64,000 bases of DNA from Rhexocercosporidium sp. MPI-PUGE-AT-0058. Taxonomy: Eukaryota; Ascomycota; Leotiomycetes; Helotiales. The stretch lies in the NCBI GenBank assembly GCA_020746875.1, contig JAGTJL010000018.1, positions 1,240,001 to 1,304,000 on the forward strand. The letters are read 5' to 3'. The position numbers were made by a program, and so were the translations under genes. Below are positions 13,243 to 25,696 of the stretch, one piece after another (positions within the stretch are counted from its first letter, which is position 1; every line of letters starts with the position of its first letter). The notes under the pieces were generated by a model. That model was not told the DNA's origin, did not search any database, and was given only the letters and a program-made list of their open reading frames with translations.

Positions 13243-13422
13243 ATTGAGGTGAAATCACTGATTTCTCAGCGGGATAGGAGGCCCGTACTACTTCTATAAG
13301 ATAGAATACATTTTACAGAATTTTACAGTAATCTCCCTATGCTAGACAAAGGTCATGGGGACATCAACTCCAAAGATAAAGTGCTACGGCGCTGGGCCAG
13401 TGCCTGGCCAGCTTATCACCTC

Positions 13423-15211
13423 AGTCCCCCTACTACCATTTGGACCACCTCGCTTAACATACCGCTATTTTCACTTATTTACTTTTAATAATTAACAATT
13501 ATTTTATTCTCTTATTGATTTTCTTTATTTTTTAGAATCTAAATTAAGACGATAATAAAGCCTAAATAGATTAAGTATAATGTATTTTAAGTAATTAATA
13601 CGGTTAAAAATAGTAAGTCAGAATAATACGCTTTAATTAAATAAAGTATTCTGAGGTCTACTCTTAAACACCGTATTTACAACCTAAACACCTATTAGGA
13701 GGCTGCTAGTCACTTATAAAAGCTACTTACGGTATTAAAAGACCGTCTTACGTATTAGATTTCAATTTAAAACACATTAAAATTTAGTATTATTTATACG
13801 TAAGTACGGCTTTTAGAAAACGGCTTTTTATATTTTAAAAAATACTCGTTTATTCGGAAAACGATAAGTATACCGGTTTTTTAAGCAGAATCCTATTTTA
13901 AGTACCAAGAAGCAATATTCTATTAATTTTATACGTGTTAATAACGCAATATCCGATATTATTAAATCGCAATTCCAGAAATTATAAATTCTAGCTATTA
14001 AAATAGTTTTATTTAAAAATCGATAGAATATAAATGAGGTAGAGATGATGGAAAGCTTTAAAATTAATAGCTTAATTATCGGTTATAAAAACCGACGTTT
14101 TATATAGCGAAAACAGCTTAATTCTTGGAATTAAACCTTTTTTATTGAATATATTTCTGCAACCGGCAAGAAAATCATTTTACTTATAATATATAAAGGA
14201 AAATCGGTCTAGTAATTATAATTTCTAGCAAATATTAATATATTTAAAAAATAGAAGTTTATAATAATATAATAATATTATTATATTAGAATAGCGAGAA
14301 AAAGTCTTTATTTCTTCAACGCAGCTACGTAATCAAAATCCCCGATTACTAATCTTAGACGGCTATAAAAGTCATAAAAGTATAAATTTTATATAAAAGT
14401 GCTTAAAATATAATATATTTCTATTGTTTTTATTTATATATACGTCCTATATCTTATAACTTTTAGGTTCATTTACTTTCTCTCCTTTTAAGACATCTTA
14501 ACGGAAACACCTTAATGTTTTAGCATTAATAACTGATTTTACTTCAATTAGTAAGCGTAACTTCTTAGTATATTATTATAAAGCATAAAAAGAGAACTTA
14601 ATAAATATAAATATTAAAGCTAGCTAAAGAGCTACTAGCTTATAGCTAATAAATAAAACAAAACTATTAATAAACCGATTGCTACTAAAGAATAGTAATC
14701 AAGAGCTTGAAAACAATACTACGGAGAACCCTTGGCTATTAAACACGTAAAGGAATTATTAATTATATAATCTACTGTAAAGGCTAAGAATGAATTACGT
14801 TTATAGCTTAATACTTTGACTAAACCGTTATATATTAACCTTCTAATACGCCGATTACTCTTTAATAAAGCTATTAGAGCTTTTAATTAAAAAGACTTCA
14901 TATTAAGATAAGCTGAGCTGAAGATATAATTATTAAAAGCCAAATTAAATTAATTATAAATACGGCAAAAACGAAAGGTTCAAATTTGCCTAAATTCTAA
15001 GTTTACGGATATCCAAGCTATCTAAAGAGCTCAAATTACAGCTAGAGATTAAGATTATAACTTTAAATTTAGATTTAGTAAGAGATTCTAATTCTATAAA
15101 AGATGATAAAGAAATTAAAGCGTTGTGAAGTTATTAGGTATTATTTACAAAGTAATTAAAAAATGCGGAGTAGTCCAAATGTGGGGTTGGTCCAAATGGT
15201 GGTGGGGGACT
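13423..15211 (+). mobile_element. pogo/Fot1-like DNA transposon (Pogo-1)
   Basis: About 1.79 kb, a normal size for Fot1-like elements. Terminal inverted repeats of about 27 bp: the left starts AGTCCCCCTACTACCATTTG at 13423, and the right is its near-complement ending at 15211 (CAAATGGTGGTGGGGGACT). A TA follows the right end; the left flank reads TC, so a TA duplication is not confirmed. It lies 180 bp behind the HET pseudogene. Its interior is RIP-mutated. Confidence 0.85.
13520..14780 (+). pseudogene. pogo-type DDE transposase, RIP-inactivated
   Basis: A conceptual reading across stops gives the pogo/Fot1 (DDE_1) pattern. The N-terminal helix-turn-helix region includes ALIK and RIYNLNTYQEAA. 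The first catalytic Asp lies in a NIDEVGMMEGF-like stretch near 14020. The second is in LLILDGYKSHKS near 14345. The C-terminal part corresponds to the usual HTSHVLQPLD and WRATGLWP regions in mutated form (14430-14690). Stops replace Gln and Trp codons throughout, and no intact frame remains. Confidence 0.82.
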
Positions 15212-15280
15212 TAACAAGAATGAGTCACGGGTCGCATCACATGACCATATTTCCTGTATATATACTCCCTCTCCCTCTCC

Positions 15281-15587
15281 TGTTGGATTTGACTTCGGTA
15301 ACTCGTGCCGATTCTACCCTAGAATAGCCGAAGGAGTTTCTACTGCTTACGCGGCCCGGAAATTACCTTTGTATTCCGGGAAATTACACTCGTATTCAAT
15401 TACGTAGCTCGTATAAGCTACGTAATCAGTTACGTAGTCGTAGAAGCTTCTAGAGAAGCTATTATTTTGTATATAACTACCGAAGAGCTCTTCTAGCTCT
15501 TCAAGCAAGTAAAGCAATTCTCTCTCTTTGATCACGTGTCCTCACCTACTGCGCTTCCTCATTCTGATTGGCTCGCCTATTCTCACA
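15281..15587 (+). repeat. Solo LTR, family L1 (copy 2), with target duplication
   Basis: 307 bp, TGTTGGATTTGACTTCGG to ATTCTCACA. Flanked by TCTCC at 15276-15280 and 15588-15592, a perfect 5-bp target duplication. It is inserted in a CTCCCT-repeat tract. Contains a palindromic ACGTAG/CTACGT-rich core and the AGAGCTCTT inverted motif seen in the other copies. Confidence 0.92.
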
Positions 15588-15598
15588 TCTCCCTCTCC

Positions 15599-15856
15599 TG
15601 TAACGACACTAGCCAAGAGAGCGGTGTAAGAGGTATATGGTAGTACTTTAGCTGAGGCTATCGAGAGCTAATAGGTCTAATACGAAAGAAACAAGAAGAT
15701 GAAGAAGGAAAAAGGGAATGAAGGGAGTGTGAGTTTATATATATAGGCTCCTCCGAAACCCCTCCGGTACTAGTCCGACTCCGCATGACTTGGTTACCTC
15801 TGAACCCCTGGATTCCCTGACTCGCTGAGAAGCTCCTAAGTGCACCTATCGTCACA
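15599..15856 (+). repeat. Probable second solo LTR, different family
   Basis: 258 bp starting TGTAACGACACTAGCC and ending ATCGTCACA, so it has TG...CA ends. It is flanked by TCTCC at 15594-15598 and 15857-15861. It sits 11 bp behind the L1 solo LTR in the same CTCCCT-rich tract. A TATATATA box near 15736 would fit an LTR promoter. There is no second copy in this window and the tract offers many TCTCC words, so this is less certain than its neighbour. Confidence 0.55.
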
Positions 15857-15861
15857 TCTCC

Positions 15862-16600
15862 TTCCTTAGCTTTAGATCCTCGTATATAGGCCTTCTAATT
15901 CTTTCAGGACTTCGACCTATTTGCTCAGTGTCTCTCCTGAATCCTAAGTATCCGACCTTCACATAATCTACTTAATAAGGCTTATGATTATAGAGAGCTG
16001 AGTGGCGCTGATATTGCATTATTTATTTACCAGTCTGGGCGTTGGTTTACGTACAGATCAACTGACCGACAGTCATTCCCTCCATCCTTAGAAAAATGGA
16101 TACTCCACAGCTTAAACGAAACAACGAGAGGATTAACAAAGAAGCGGAAAGACGAGGGTATAGCTAAGAGAAAAAAGACACCAATAAAGAAAGCATATGA
16201 ATTAGAAGATTCAAACACACTTTATGTCTAATACACAAAGTCCTGCGAATACACTACGGCCTAAAGAAGTGGTAAAGCGTTATACTCATCTAGATGCGTA
16301 CAGAGAAAATTAAGATAAAGGACTTCTTATGGAAAAGGAAGGTGCTAAGGCTTAACGACCCGGGATATAACTGCGGCGAAGGACGATAAACCGTGGGCTA
16401 CGTCTTAATAGTGCCGGAAATATCGTAACTTACGACGGAAGGAATTTGGTAAAGGAAGACAAATAGACCTAAGGGCAATCTTGAACGAGCTAAAATTAGT
16501 CACAAAAGTAATACGATTTATGAAACAGACGTACCTCCTTAGGCAATTTCGGAGTTGTTATATAGCGCGTAAAGACGAAGCGAAATACTAGGGGACTGAA
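15862..16600 (+). pseudogene. 3' end of a LINE-like (Tad-type) reverse transcriptase ORF
   Basis: Recognisable C-terminal segment of the endonuclease/RT/RNase H ORF of fungal non-LTR retrotransposons. At about 16225-16400 the frame reads HKVLRIHYGLKKW, then KDFLWKRKVLRLNDPGYNCG, the zinc-knuckle-like CCHC region near the end of these ORFs. After a frame change at about 16420 it continues CRKYRNLRRKEFGKGRQID and later LLRQFRSCYIAR. RIP damage is moderate. The upstream RT domain is absent, as usual for a 5'-truncated LINE. Confidence 0.72.
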
Positions 16601-17502
16601 GGTATAAGGACACTGAATGGCGATTAGGAGCGGTAGCTAAGGAGCTTAATATCCCCTTAAAGAACAAGCAAAGTACTCTTTTGACGATTATGTAAATAGT
16701 CGTAGATAGGAGCCAGACCGTCTAGCGGAGGAGGTTGCTGGTCACTGCAAAGTGATGAACTGAAGTTCGAATTACCGAATGCGGTAACGCGCACTTCGGC
16801 AACTGGCGCCGAAGCTGGATCATGTCGGCACCGAGTATGAATAAACGAATGAATGAATGGGCAAGCAACACGGGTTATCGCGAGGCCCCCGGCACCTTGA
16901 ACCCTACCCCTCAATCTAGGGTAGGGGACGTGGTCACTTGGGGCCACTCAGCGTGAGGAGGCCAAGGAGAAGGGCGGGCCGCCTCGAGGACGACGGCTGG
17001 GCCGACTCCCTGCGGCCTGGACGGTATGCCTGTGCAAATGAAAAGTTTCTTGGGAATTCGGTATCAACCCCAAGCCCCAGCCTGGCGAGCCTAGTCGACT
17101 TTCTAACCTGGTCTGCTCTAGCAGCTTGGCCCTATCATCAACGGATGTCTTAGCTCTTAGCACAGCTGCACGCCCCCCGGTTCATGGCCGCGCCGCAGCA
17201 CCCTCCTTCATTTCGAAGCCACCTCCCATCCCGCTCAGTAAGCCCGCCCGAGAGACAACTGGTCTGCATATGCAATGCGGCATTCCTTAGCCAGGGAAGA
17301 AACCACCGTAACTGGCTGCATTGGCTTTTTTGCCCATCAGCCGTCATCACCGCACGGAGGTGTGAGGTGGTGAGGGGCTTTTTCAATCAGTTGGGAGAAG
17401 CTTTGGATTTGGTGGTGGGCTTATTGATCCCTGTTATTCGGAGGGGATCGCGCCAGGCAGGCAGGGTTTTGCTTTGGCTCTGGCTACCCTTACCTGCCCT
17501 AC
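16601..17502. other. GC-normal island 1, no supported gene
   Basis: Base composition is normal and RIP is weak or absent. Open frames on both strands overlap each other (16938-17153, 17184-17555 and minus-strand frames) and none shows a domain, intron signals or a convincing start, so no gene is called. A short hairpin (CCCTACCC / GGGTAGGG) lies at about 16902-16928. The island ends at the TA target of the Tc1/mariner insertion and probably once continued at 27147. Confidence 0.6.
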
Positions 17503-18229
17503 TAATGTCCCACCCTACCATTCCCCCACCCCTTTATTCCGCTCACCTCGCGTAATATTAGCACTTTCTATTTATTACTTAATAATTTTCATTCTACGTT
17601 AACTTATATATAAGATTTTATAAAGTCAGAATCTCCTTTTAATTCTAGTTTTATAAATATAATTTAACGATTTTTAGCCGTAATTCGAGCCGCCTAAATA
17701 ATATATATTATTATAAACTTAAAATTTAGGTTAGTTTAGACTTTTTTTTTTCCTTAGCTTTAATTGCTTTAATCGCTCTTTTAATTCTCTAATTCTTATA
17801 TTTGCTTGCTTTAATTTATAATCCTTTTTATTAAATTCTTTTAAAATTTTCTTAAAGAATAAACGCTACGTCAAATGCTAATTATTTGATTCGCTTATTA
17901 AAGTACAATCAGGTAAAATTGAAAAGCGCCACTTTTCGCTTAATTAAACGAGAAACTTTAACTCCTCCTTACGCACATATATTTTAATTATTTAATAATC
18001 TTCTTATAATATATCTTTAAATTTTCAGTAATACCTCGTGAGCTAAAAATAAAGCGGAAGGAGTTAACTCCGGTTTAAAAATCCAAGATTTAGTCTTTTT
18101 ATAAAAAAGGAAACAACGTATCCCAGATCTATATTAAAACTAGCTACTTTCGCTTTACGATTAACACCTTCTTAAACCGGCATACCTTAGCACTTACTAA
18201 TAGCTTTAAAAATAGGCCAAGAAGAGAGG

Positions 18230-18789
18230 CTATACGGAAAGTTAAGCCGTAAAGGAAAAAAAACTTTCTGAGAATAGCAAATCAGGATACTCGGATGACT
18301 CTTAAAGCTCTCGCTACGCTATTTAAATCAAGGGTTAAGCTCCACCCTCGTATAGTCGCTAAAATCCTCAAATTCTATGGTAAAGCTAAGCGTCGACCTC
18401 GCAAACAGCCTTTCTTTATTAAGAACTAGAAATAACGTCGTCCAGATTATAAAACCGAAAAAGCTATTTCGCGAGATAATCGGAAGATATATTAAAGTAA
18501 TAAAATTACTTTTAAAATAAGAGAAAATACGTATACGTTTTAGGTAACTAAAAGAGCTAAAAAAAGAAAAAGAATACGCCGAGAAGAACCTCCGACTTAA
18601 TTTTAAAAATAAGCAGATTATAATCGGTATATGAAGTTGTTTTTATAAAGATAAAATAAGACTATTATATATGTTCTTAAAAAGGGAAGAATATAACGGC
18701 CAAACGATATAAATAAATATTATAATTATTTAAAATAAAGAATCTTATTAAATAATCACATAGATTTATTTAAAAGATAAATACTCTTA
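18230..18789 (+). pseudogene. Tc1-type transposase, 5' part, broken by Gypsy-1
   Basis: Reading across stops gives a helix-turn-helix start (ANQDTRMTLKALATLFKS, then LHPRIVAKILKFYGKAKRRP), the Lys-rich linker, then KAISRDNRKIY followed by a mutated WSDE-like catalytic site (SNKITFKI) and a FVTKRAKKRKR-type segment. This is the order of Tc1/mariner transposases. The frame is cut at 18789 by the Gypsy LTR; the target duplication TCTTA recurs at 25697. Sequence after 25702 should be the C-terminal half but is too eroded to recognise with confidence. Confidence 0.68.
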
Positions 18790-19270
18790 TGTTACGAACG
18801 CCCCGCGTCCCGTGACGCTGGGCCCCGGGACAGCGTAGTACTTAGGACTATAGGCCCAGAAGAGAAGGGGTTCTAGAAGAAGTATATTAAGAGAGTATCG
18901 CGCTTAAAAACATCCCTTTAAGAGAATCTAATACTTAAGATTTCATAAGTCATATATTATATAAATATTATTATTAATAAACGACTAAAAGGCGAATAAG
19001 CCCTTAGATTACGTGACCTCCTCACGTGACGACCGCTAAGACCGGTGAACCGCCAAAAGTCTAGTAATCTTAGCGGTCTTAAGGAAAACAAAAGTTTTAT
19101 ATAAAATTAACACGTCTACTATTAAATAAAAGCTTCGTACTCAACTAAAAATAATATCTTAATTTTACTAGTTATTATTTATTCTATTATACGTAATACA
19201 TTTACTTCTCGATTATTAAGATTAACACAACTTATTATATTTATATTAAATAAATATATAAACCGTAACA
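18790..19270 (+). repeat. 5' LTR of Gypsy-1
   Basis: 481 bp from TGTTACGAACGCC to CCGTAACA. Contains a GACCGCTAAGACCGG / AGCGGTCTTA inverted motif near 19040-19085. Confidence 0.93.
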
Positions 19271-19329
19271 CTTTAAGCACCTTTTCGTCAGAAGTACCGA
19301 CTCACGTATATTATATCAGCCCCCCCGCC

Positions 19330-22300
19330 TAAGAACTAAATACTTAGCTTATAAAGTAATATTATTAGCACCCTTTTATTATTTATACTTATCCTTAAAA
19401 GAAAGAATTATAAAGAAAGCAAAAATAAAGAAATACTCGATATTTAAAACAATCTAACGCACGAGCTTAAAGAAACCTTAAAAGTCAAGCTTCTTAATAC
19501 CTTTTAAAGAAACCGAAAGGATTTAAAGACTTTTATCCTTTAAATAAAACTTTATTAATACTTTAATAACAATAAGTTCCTTACCGACGAAAGCTATACC
19601 CTCTAGATAATATCGTATCTCAAAAGCAAAGCTATGCAATGGATCGAGCTATTGCTTAAAGACTACTTCGAACACGAAGCTACTTATAAGGCTATACTCG
19701 CTATATAAATTATATTTAAAACTTAAAAAATATTTAAAAAAGAAATTCGACGAATATTTAAAAATATTAATAAAATTAAAACGATAAAGACCTACTTATA
19801 CGGCCTTAAGCAAATTAATAACGTAATAACTTATATCACGGAATTCTAGAAGCACGTTAATAAAACCGGCTAGAACTCTTAGTCGCTTATTAGCTATTAC
19901 TAATAAAAGCTTAAGGATTATATCCGACTAGAACTCATTAAAATCGATCCTTAAGTAAAAGATATCCTAATTCTTATCGAGCAAACGGTTAGAATCGACA
20001 ACCGCCTACACGAATTCAAACGCGAATAATAAACGTACATAAGAAAAAGCTAAAAGCAATTTAGTTATCGACAAAATAAGGGACACCGACGGCAAGGCAA
20101 CCCTAAGGACAACCGATAATCGGACTTTATAAAATGTGACGCCATTTATAAGAAAAGAAAAAGCAAAGCATAATAAGAGAGACTATCGAAAGAAGTTATA
20201 AACGAATAACGTAAAAAGAAGCTATACTACGAATATAATAATAAGCTTATACCGCAAGAAAAGCGCTAAAAAAACAAATTAACTTTATAAAGCAAAAAGT
20301 ATATAATACCACCGGCGTACCCCTTCCTCTTCCCTTAAAGGAAGTTTAAGTTAGCGCTACTTACCGTTATATAATAATAAACGAGTTTAACGTTAATCAC
20401 ATCGATAGTCAAATTGAAAGTAACGACGGTAAAAAAAACAATAAATAAAGCAAAACGAATAATAATTATATCCGCTAATATATAATAAAGCCCGAGTCCA
20501 GCGATTAGACCTAATAGAATAAGCGATACGTCTAGTAACGGGTAACCGAGACCGCACGTAGGGCATAAAGCTTAGAAGATATAACTAATATCGAGAGGAG
20601 CGAGGACTTATAATACTAAAGCAACGCTTTGCTACTAAGATTAGCATTCTCCGGACCTTAAGAATATAAGGTTTAGCGAGTCACTTAGCGGAAGAAATAT
20701 CTTATTCGTAAGGCTTTTAATACTAAATATTAAACGAATATCGACACAGGAGCTATTTATATCGAATTAAGGGTCGTCTTACGCGAAAGGCTATAATAAA
20801 ACGAAAAATACAAATCAGTCTTCCGAAGCAACTTACGCATCGCTTAAAGAACGGCGGACATCGAGAATAACGTTTTTTAAATATACGTTTAATTAATCTT
20901 AATTAACGAAATACCGTTTTTAATAAATAATAATATAAATAAACGTAAGAAATATATAAAAAGTTATTATAAAAATACTACGGAACCGGATATAAGTTAA
21001 TTCGCGAAATAATTTAAAAACTTATTATAAAAGACTTTTTAAACCCTTTATATCCTTAAATACGTATTAATTATACCGCATTTTATATAAAGATTTAGAG
21101 AATCGGCAATAAGAAAATATATTAATTAAAGAAGTTTACCTTAAAGAGATAAACTTATACACGCTCGTAGCTATAAAGGAAAGTAATTACTTAACTCTCG
21201 ACGTCGATATTCGAGGAGTAAAACTATAAGTTATAATAAATTCCGGAGCGTAAGGGAACTTTATATTTTTTACTATTGCAATCCAGCATCTCTTACTTAT
21301 TAAAATCAAAGAAAACGGGTATTAATTAATACTCGCCGACGAAGGACTTACCGCGAACGGCCTAATCGACGTATAAATAAAGATATTATATATAAGAATC
21401 GGCAAATACTTTAAATATATTTAATTTAATATAATTAAAATTAAAAGACACGATATTATCTTAAAGTTATTATAAATATAACTCTATAACTTTAAAATTA
21501 ACTAGAAAACGCAAAAGCTAGAATTTAATAATTATAAAAGCTATTTCTAAGATAAGAAAATAATAAAAAGCTTAAGAGAAATAAGCGCAACTTTTAAAAA
21601 AAAGCTAAAAAATAAAGTAATAAGCCTTATAATAAACGATATATCGTCAGAATATAAACGATTTAAAGTATTATTTTGAAAAAAAAAAACTAAACAATAG
21701 CGCCTTACTTAAACACTAAGACTATAATTATTAGATCGAGTTAATTAAAGGCATAAAGCTAATATTTTAACTATTATAAGAATATTTAGCCACAGACTTA
21801 ATAATAATTAAAAAATATATTATTAAAAACTTAGCAAAAGGATTTATTCGAGAGTCTAAATCCCTTTAAAGGAATAACGTTTTCTTTATAACGAAAAAGA
21901 ATAGCGGACGAAAAATATACATCGATTACCGTCGACTAAATAATATTATTAAAAAAGATCGTTAATACTACTCTTAGTTAAAGAACTGCGCGACAGACTC
22001 AGCGGCGCTAAAATCTTCACTTAATTAAACCTATAAAACGCGTATAACCTCGTAAAAATAACTAAAAAAAAAAAATTATTTTATATACGTTTCGGTCATT
22101 ATAAGTACACAATCATGCCCTTCGGACTGACTAACGCGCCTATTATATTTCAGCGTTTAATTAATAATATTTTACAGCAATACTTAAACGTAATATATAT
22201 ATATTACTTAAACGACATTTTAATTTACTCTAAAATAAAAAAAAAAATACGTAAAAGACGTTATAATAATATTAAAAAAGCTAAAAGCTTCTTTAATATT

Positions 22301-24470
22301 TTTAAAACCTAAGAAATGCCATTTTTATAAAGAAAAAGTCACTTTCTTAAGCTATATAATTACTACTACAGGATTAATTATAAACCCTTAGAAAATTAAG
22401 ATAATCGTTAAATAAATTAAACTTATAAATATTAAAAAAATATAATCCTTCTTAAGATTTACTAACTTTTATTGACAATTCGTTCGGAACTACTTAAAGA
22501 TCGCCGTATTACTTATAAAATTAATATATAAAAACAAAAACTTCGACTAAAACGATAAGGCAAAAGCAGCCTTTCGAGACCTTAAAAAAGCCTTTATTAA
22601 AGAACTAATCCTTATATCTTTTAATTTAAATAAAGAGATTATAATAAAAACAAACGCCTTCGACTATATTATTAAAGCCGTGTTAAACTAACCGGGCGAA
22701 GACGGCAGATAGCAACTAGTCGTATACTATTCGCGGAAACTCTCGCCAGTAAAGCTTAATTATAATATCTACGACAAAAAACTATTAAAAGCTATAAATA
22801 TAATATGTAAATAAAAAGTCTACCTCGAAGGATCGCCTTACGAAGTACGAATCTTAACGGATTATAAAAATCTTATTTATTTTACGATTATTAAAAAACT
22901 AAACTAACGACAGGTTTAATAGTATAAAATACTCTTTATAATTAAACTTTAATTTTTATATATTAAAAAAACAAAAAAAACTAAAGCCGACGCCTTTAAT
23001 AAGAAACCAAAATATCTTATAAATAAAATATACGAGTCGCATACTGTATTTAAAGAAAATAATAACTCGTTAATAATTAATTATAAGTAATTAATAACGA
23101 CAAGTTAAGTCCCCGAGAAAATCTAGAAAAACTATATTAACGACTCAGTAATAACCGAATAGAAAAAGCAGCTAAGTAAAGGATTCTCTTTTACTACTAC
23201 CGGAGCTCTTTTATATTAAAGACGAATTTATATCCTTATTAAAAACAAAATAAACTTCGTTAAAAAACAATATAAGCTACCGGCTTATAAACATTAAGAA
23301 ATAACTAAGATATTATTAAGGCTCTCTCGGGAATATTACTTCTTAAGAATATAAAAAGTAATTAAAGATATAGTCTCGTCTTATAATATATATATATAGA
23401 ATAAAACAAACTATTATATATTATATAAACTCATAAAGTCACTAACGATACCGCCACGCTTATAAAAGTCAATCGCCTTAAACTTCGTAATCGAATTACT
23501 ACTTTTAAAGGATTTAATTACCGGAATTATTTACGATTTAATTTACGTAATAATAAATAAGATAATAAAGTACGTATATATAATACCGGTACTAAGCACA
23601 CAAAATACGCTAATAATAGCGCAGGTATTCCTTTAAACGATCTTTACGAATCACGGAATACTAAACGAAATCATCTCGAATAAAGATAAGCTTTTTACCT
23701 CGAAGTTCTGGAAAATATTAATATTATTTTTAAAAATAAAACAGAAAATATTAACGAAATTCTACCTTTAAACTGACGGCTAAACAAAACGAATTAATTA
23801 AATAATAAAGACTTATCTTTAATATTATATAAATTATAAATAAGACGATTAAGTTTAATTACTTTTAATTGGCTAATTTATATATAATAACGTAAATTAA
23901 AAGATTATTAAAGTATCGCCGTTTTATGTAAACTATAAGTATAACCCGGCGGTATATAACATATTAATTATAAGTTAAGGGACCGCATATAAAGCTATAC
24001 TATAAAAGAATAAGCTTAAATAATTATATAACGAATTATTAACGGATATTTTATTTATCGCATAAAGATTAGCCATTTACTATAATAAAAAGCGTAGTAT
24101 AAGACTAACGCTAAAAAAAAAGAATAAGGTTTACTTATTTAAAAAGAATATCGTAATTAAGTAATTAAATAGTAAATTAAATTATAAAAAGCTAAAACCA
24201 TTTAAAATCGCAAAAGTCAAAAGACTAATTAATTATTAATTAATACTTCCGAAAATTATAAACATTTACTCGATATTCCATATATCTCTCCTTAAACTAG
24301 CACCGCTAGAGGCATTATTAGCCTTTATTATAAAAGTATAATTAATAAACTTAAACGCCGAATATAATATTAAAACTATTTTAAACTATTAATATTTTCG
24401 TAACGTCGTTAAATATTTAATTAAATAAAAAAGATACTTATAATCTGAAAATACTTAAAAATTTAAGTTT
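19330..24470 (+). pseudogene. Gypsy-1 gag-pol polyprotein, RIP-inactivated
   Basis: The Gag reading at about 19480-20300 includes NRKDLKTFIL and YIRLELIKIDPQVKD. The protease region near 21180-21480 has VIINSGAQGNF, a mutated DSGAxxNF site. RT at about 21890-22310 shows IFTQLNL-like text, YTIMPFGLTNAPIIFQ and the YxDD-equivalent YYLNDILIYSK; a 65-codon piece at 22115-22312 is still open. RNase H is near 22560-22890 and integrase near 23390-24000 (FTNHGILNEIISNKDKLFTS). A C-terminal chromodomain lies near 24360-24460 (EYNIKTIL, VKYLIK-KRYL, SENT). Stops sit at Gln/Trp codons throughout. Confidence 0.88.
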
Positions 24471-24559
24471 AACTTTTATTACTTTAAGTAACTTTAAAAG
24501 TTTTATTTACGAAATCTAAATTTACTTAAAAAGCCGAATCCGCGAAGTCAAGTAAGACT

Positions 24560-25090
24560 TACTTAATTAAGGGTAACTCGGCGGAATCGACGGCAAATAG
24601 CGGAGTAGGCAGGCGAGTAATAAAGGCCTCCTGCTTCTTCTTCTTTATAGCTTTTTACGTTTTCATTTCTTTTAACTTATTTATACTTTTAAAGCCGTGA
24701 CGAAATATCTTTACCTCTTACTTTTTTAAAAACTTCCGTTAATAAGCTAGGCAATTAAGGCGACCCGTAGCCTCTTATAAAGCCGCGGCCATTTCTTCTT
24801 AATCCCGTAAGAACTTGTCACGCGCAGCCTTTTCGGCCTCGCGCGCTAGACGCTCCTCTACCTTTAGCTTGTCCTCTGCCTTTTCGAGGGCATCCTAACT
24901 CCCGATTAAGGGCATCTCGACATCGCACCTCTTGCCAACTTTAATATACTTTAAATAACGACTAAACTCGGAGGATATTATATACGTCTTATTATTTCGA
25001 ATATAAAACGTATAAAATATTATTTTAAAACCGTTCTTTTCGATTCTACGAGATAAGGCGAATTATTTTCTTTTTTTTAAAAAAAAATTC
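24560..25090 (-). pseudogene. Antisense Cys/coiled-coil frame downstream of Gypsy-1 pol
   Basis: Opposite strand to pol, between the chromodomain and the 3' LTR, and less AT-rich than the rest. It reads FSRYLKYIKVGKRCDVE, consistent with a CSxCxxxGKxC knuckle after Cys-to-Tyr RIP changes. A strong coiled-coil stretch follows, DALEKAEDKLKVEERLARE, continuing AEKAARDKFLRD and EEMAAAL. Stops occur only at apparent Gln codons. Antisense Cys-plus-coiled-coil ORFs in fungal Gypsy elements are something I recall from annotation in general, not something I can check here. This is the best-preserved of the four antisense frames. Confidence 0.55.
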
Positions 25091-25214
25091 CGTATCTTTT
25101 TTTTAATATATACTTATTTAATTATAATAAAAAAAGAAAATAACCGTAAGGTATATATAATATTTCCTTAAATTATATAAGCGTAAGGACTACGCTAAGC
25201 TAAGAAGGAAATAG

Positions 25215-25696
25215 TATTACAAACGCCTCGCGTCCTATGACGCTAAGCCCTGGGATAGCGTAATACTTAAGATTATAAGCTTAAAAAAGAAAAGGTTTTA
25301 AGAGAAGTATATTAAAAGAGTATCGCGCTTAAAAATATCTTTTTTAAGAAAACCTAATACTTAAGATTTCATAAGTCATATATTATATAAATATTATTAT
25401 TAATAAATAATTAAAAAGTAAATAAGCCCTTAAATTACGCGACTTCCTTACGTAATAATCGCTAAGACCGGTAAACCGCCAGAGGTCTAGCGGTCTTAGC
25501 GGTCTTAAGGGAAATAAAAGTTTTATATAAGATTAACACGTCTACTATTAAATAAAAGCTTTATACTTAATTAAAAATAATATCTTAACTATACTAATTA
25601 TTATTTATTCCATTATATATAATACATTTACTTCTCGATCATTGAAATTAATATAACCCACCGTATTTACACCGAGTAAATACACGGACCGTAATA
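25215..25696 (+). repeat. 3' LTR of Gypsy-1
   Basis: 482 bp, colinear with 18790-19270. The first bases are TA rather than TG and the last are ATA rather than ACA, both RIP-type changes. Followed by the duplication TCTTA. Confidence 0.93.

Larger units (their letters stand above)
18790..25696 (+). mobile_element. Complete chromodomain Gypsy LTR retrotransposon (Gypsy-1)
   Basis: 6.9 kb with direct LTRs of 481 and 482 bp and the perfect 5-bp duplication TCTTA at 18785-18789 and 25697-25701. The plus-strand interior reads gag, protease, RT, RNase H, integrase, chromodomain, the order of fungal chromoviruses. It lies inside a Tc1/mariner transposase. RIP is extensive, more so in the 3' LTR than in the 5' LTR, which keeps CCCGGGACAGCG-type GC-rich stretches. 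Confidence 0.95.

Noticed and set aside
13423..15211. Pogo-1 and Pogo-2 as the same family
   Set aside because: Their terminal repeats (27 bp AGTCCCCC versus 82 bp GTCAGTG) and transposase texts differ.
15347..15535. 62-codon minus-strand ORF
   Set aside because: Lies wholly inside the L1 solo LTR and is a chance frame.
16738..16790. tRNA gene (box-B-like AGTTCGAAT)
   Set aside because: No matching A box or cloverleaf around it.
17184..17555. 123-codon plus-strand ORF in island 1
   Set aside because: Proline/Leu-rich low-information text, overlapped by other frames, and its end runs into the Tc1/mariner inverted repeat at 17505.
22115..22312. Separate 65-codon gene
   Set aside because: It is part of the Gypsy-1 reverse transcriptase (PFGLTNAP region).
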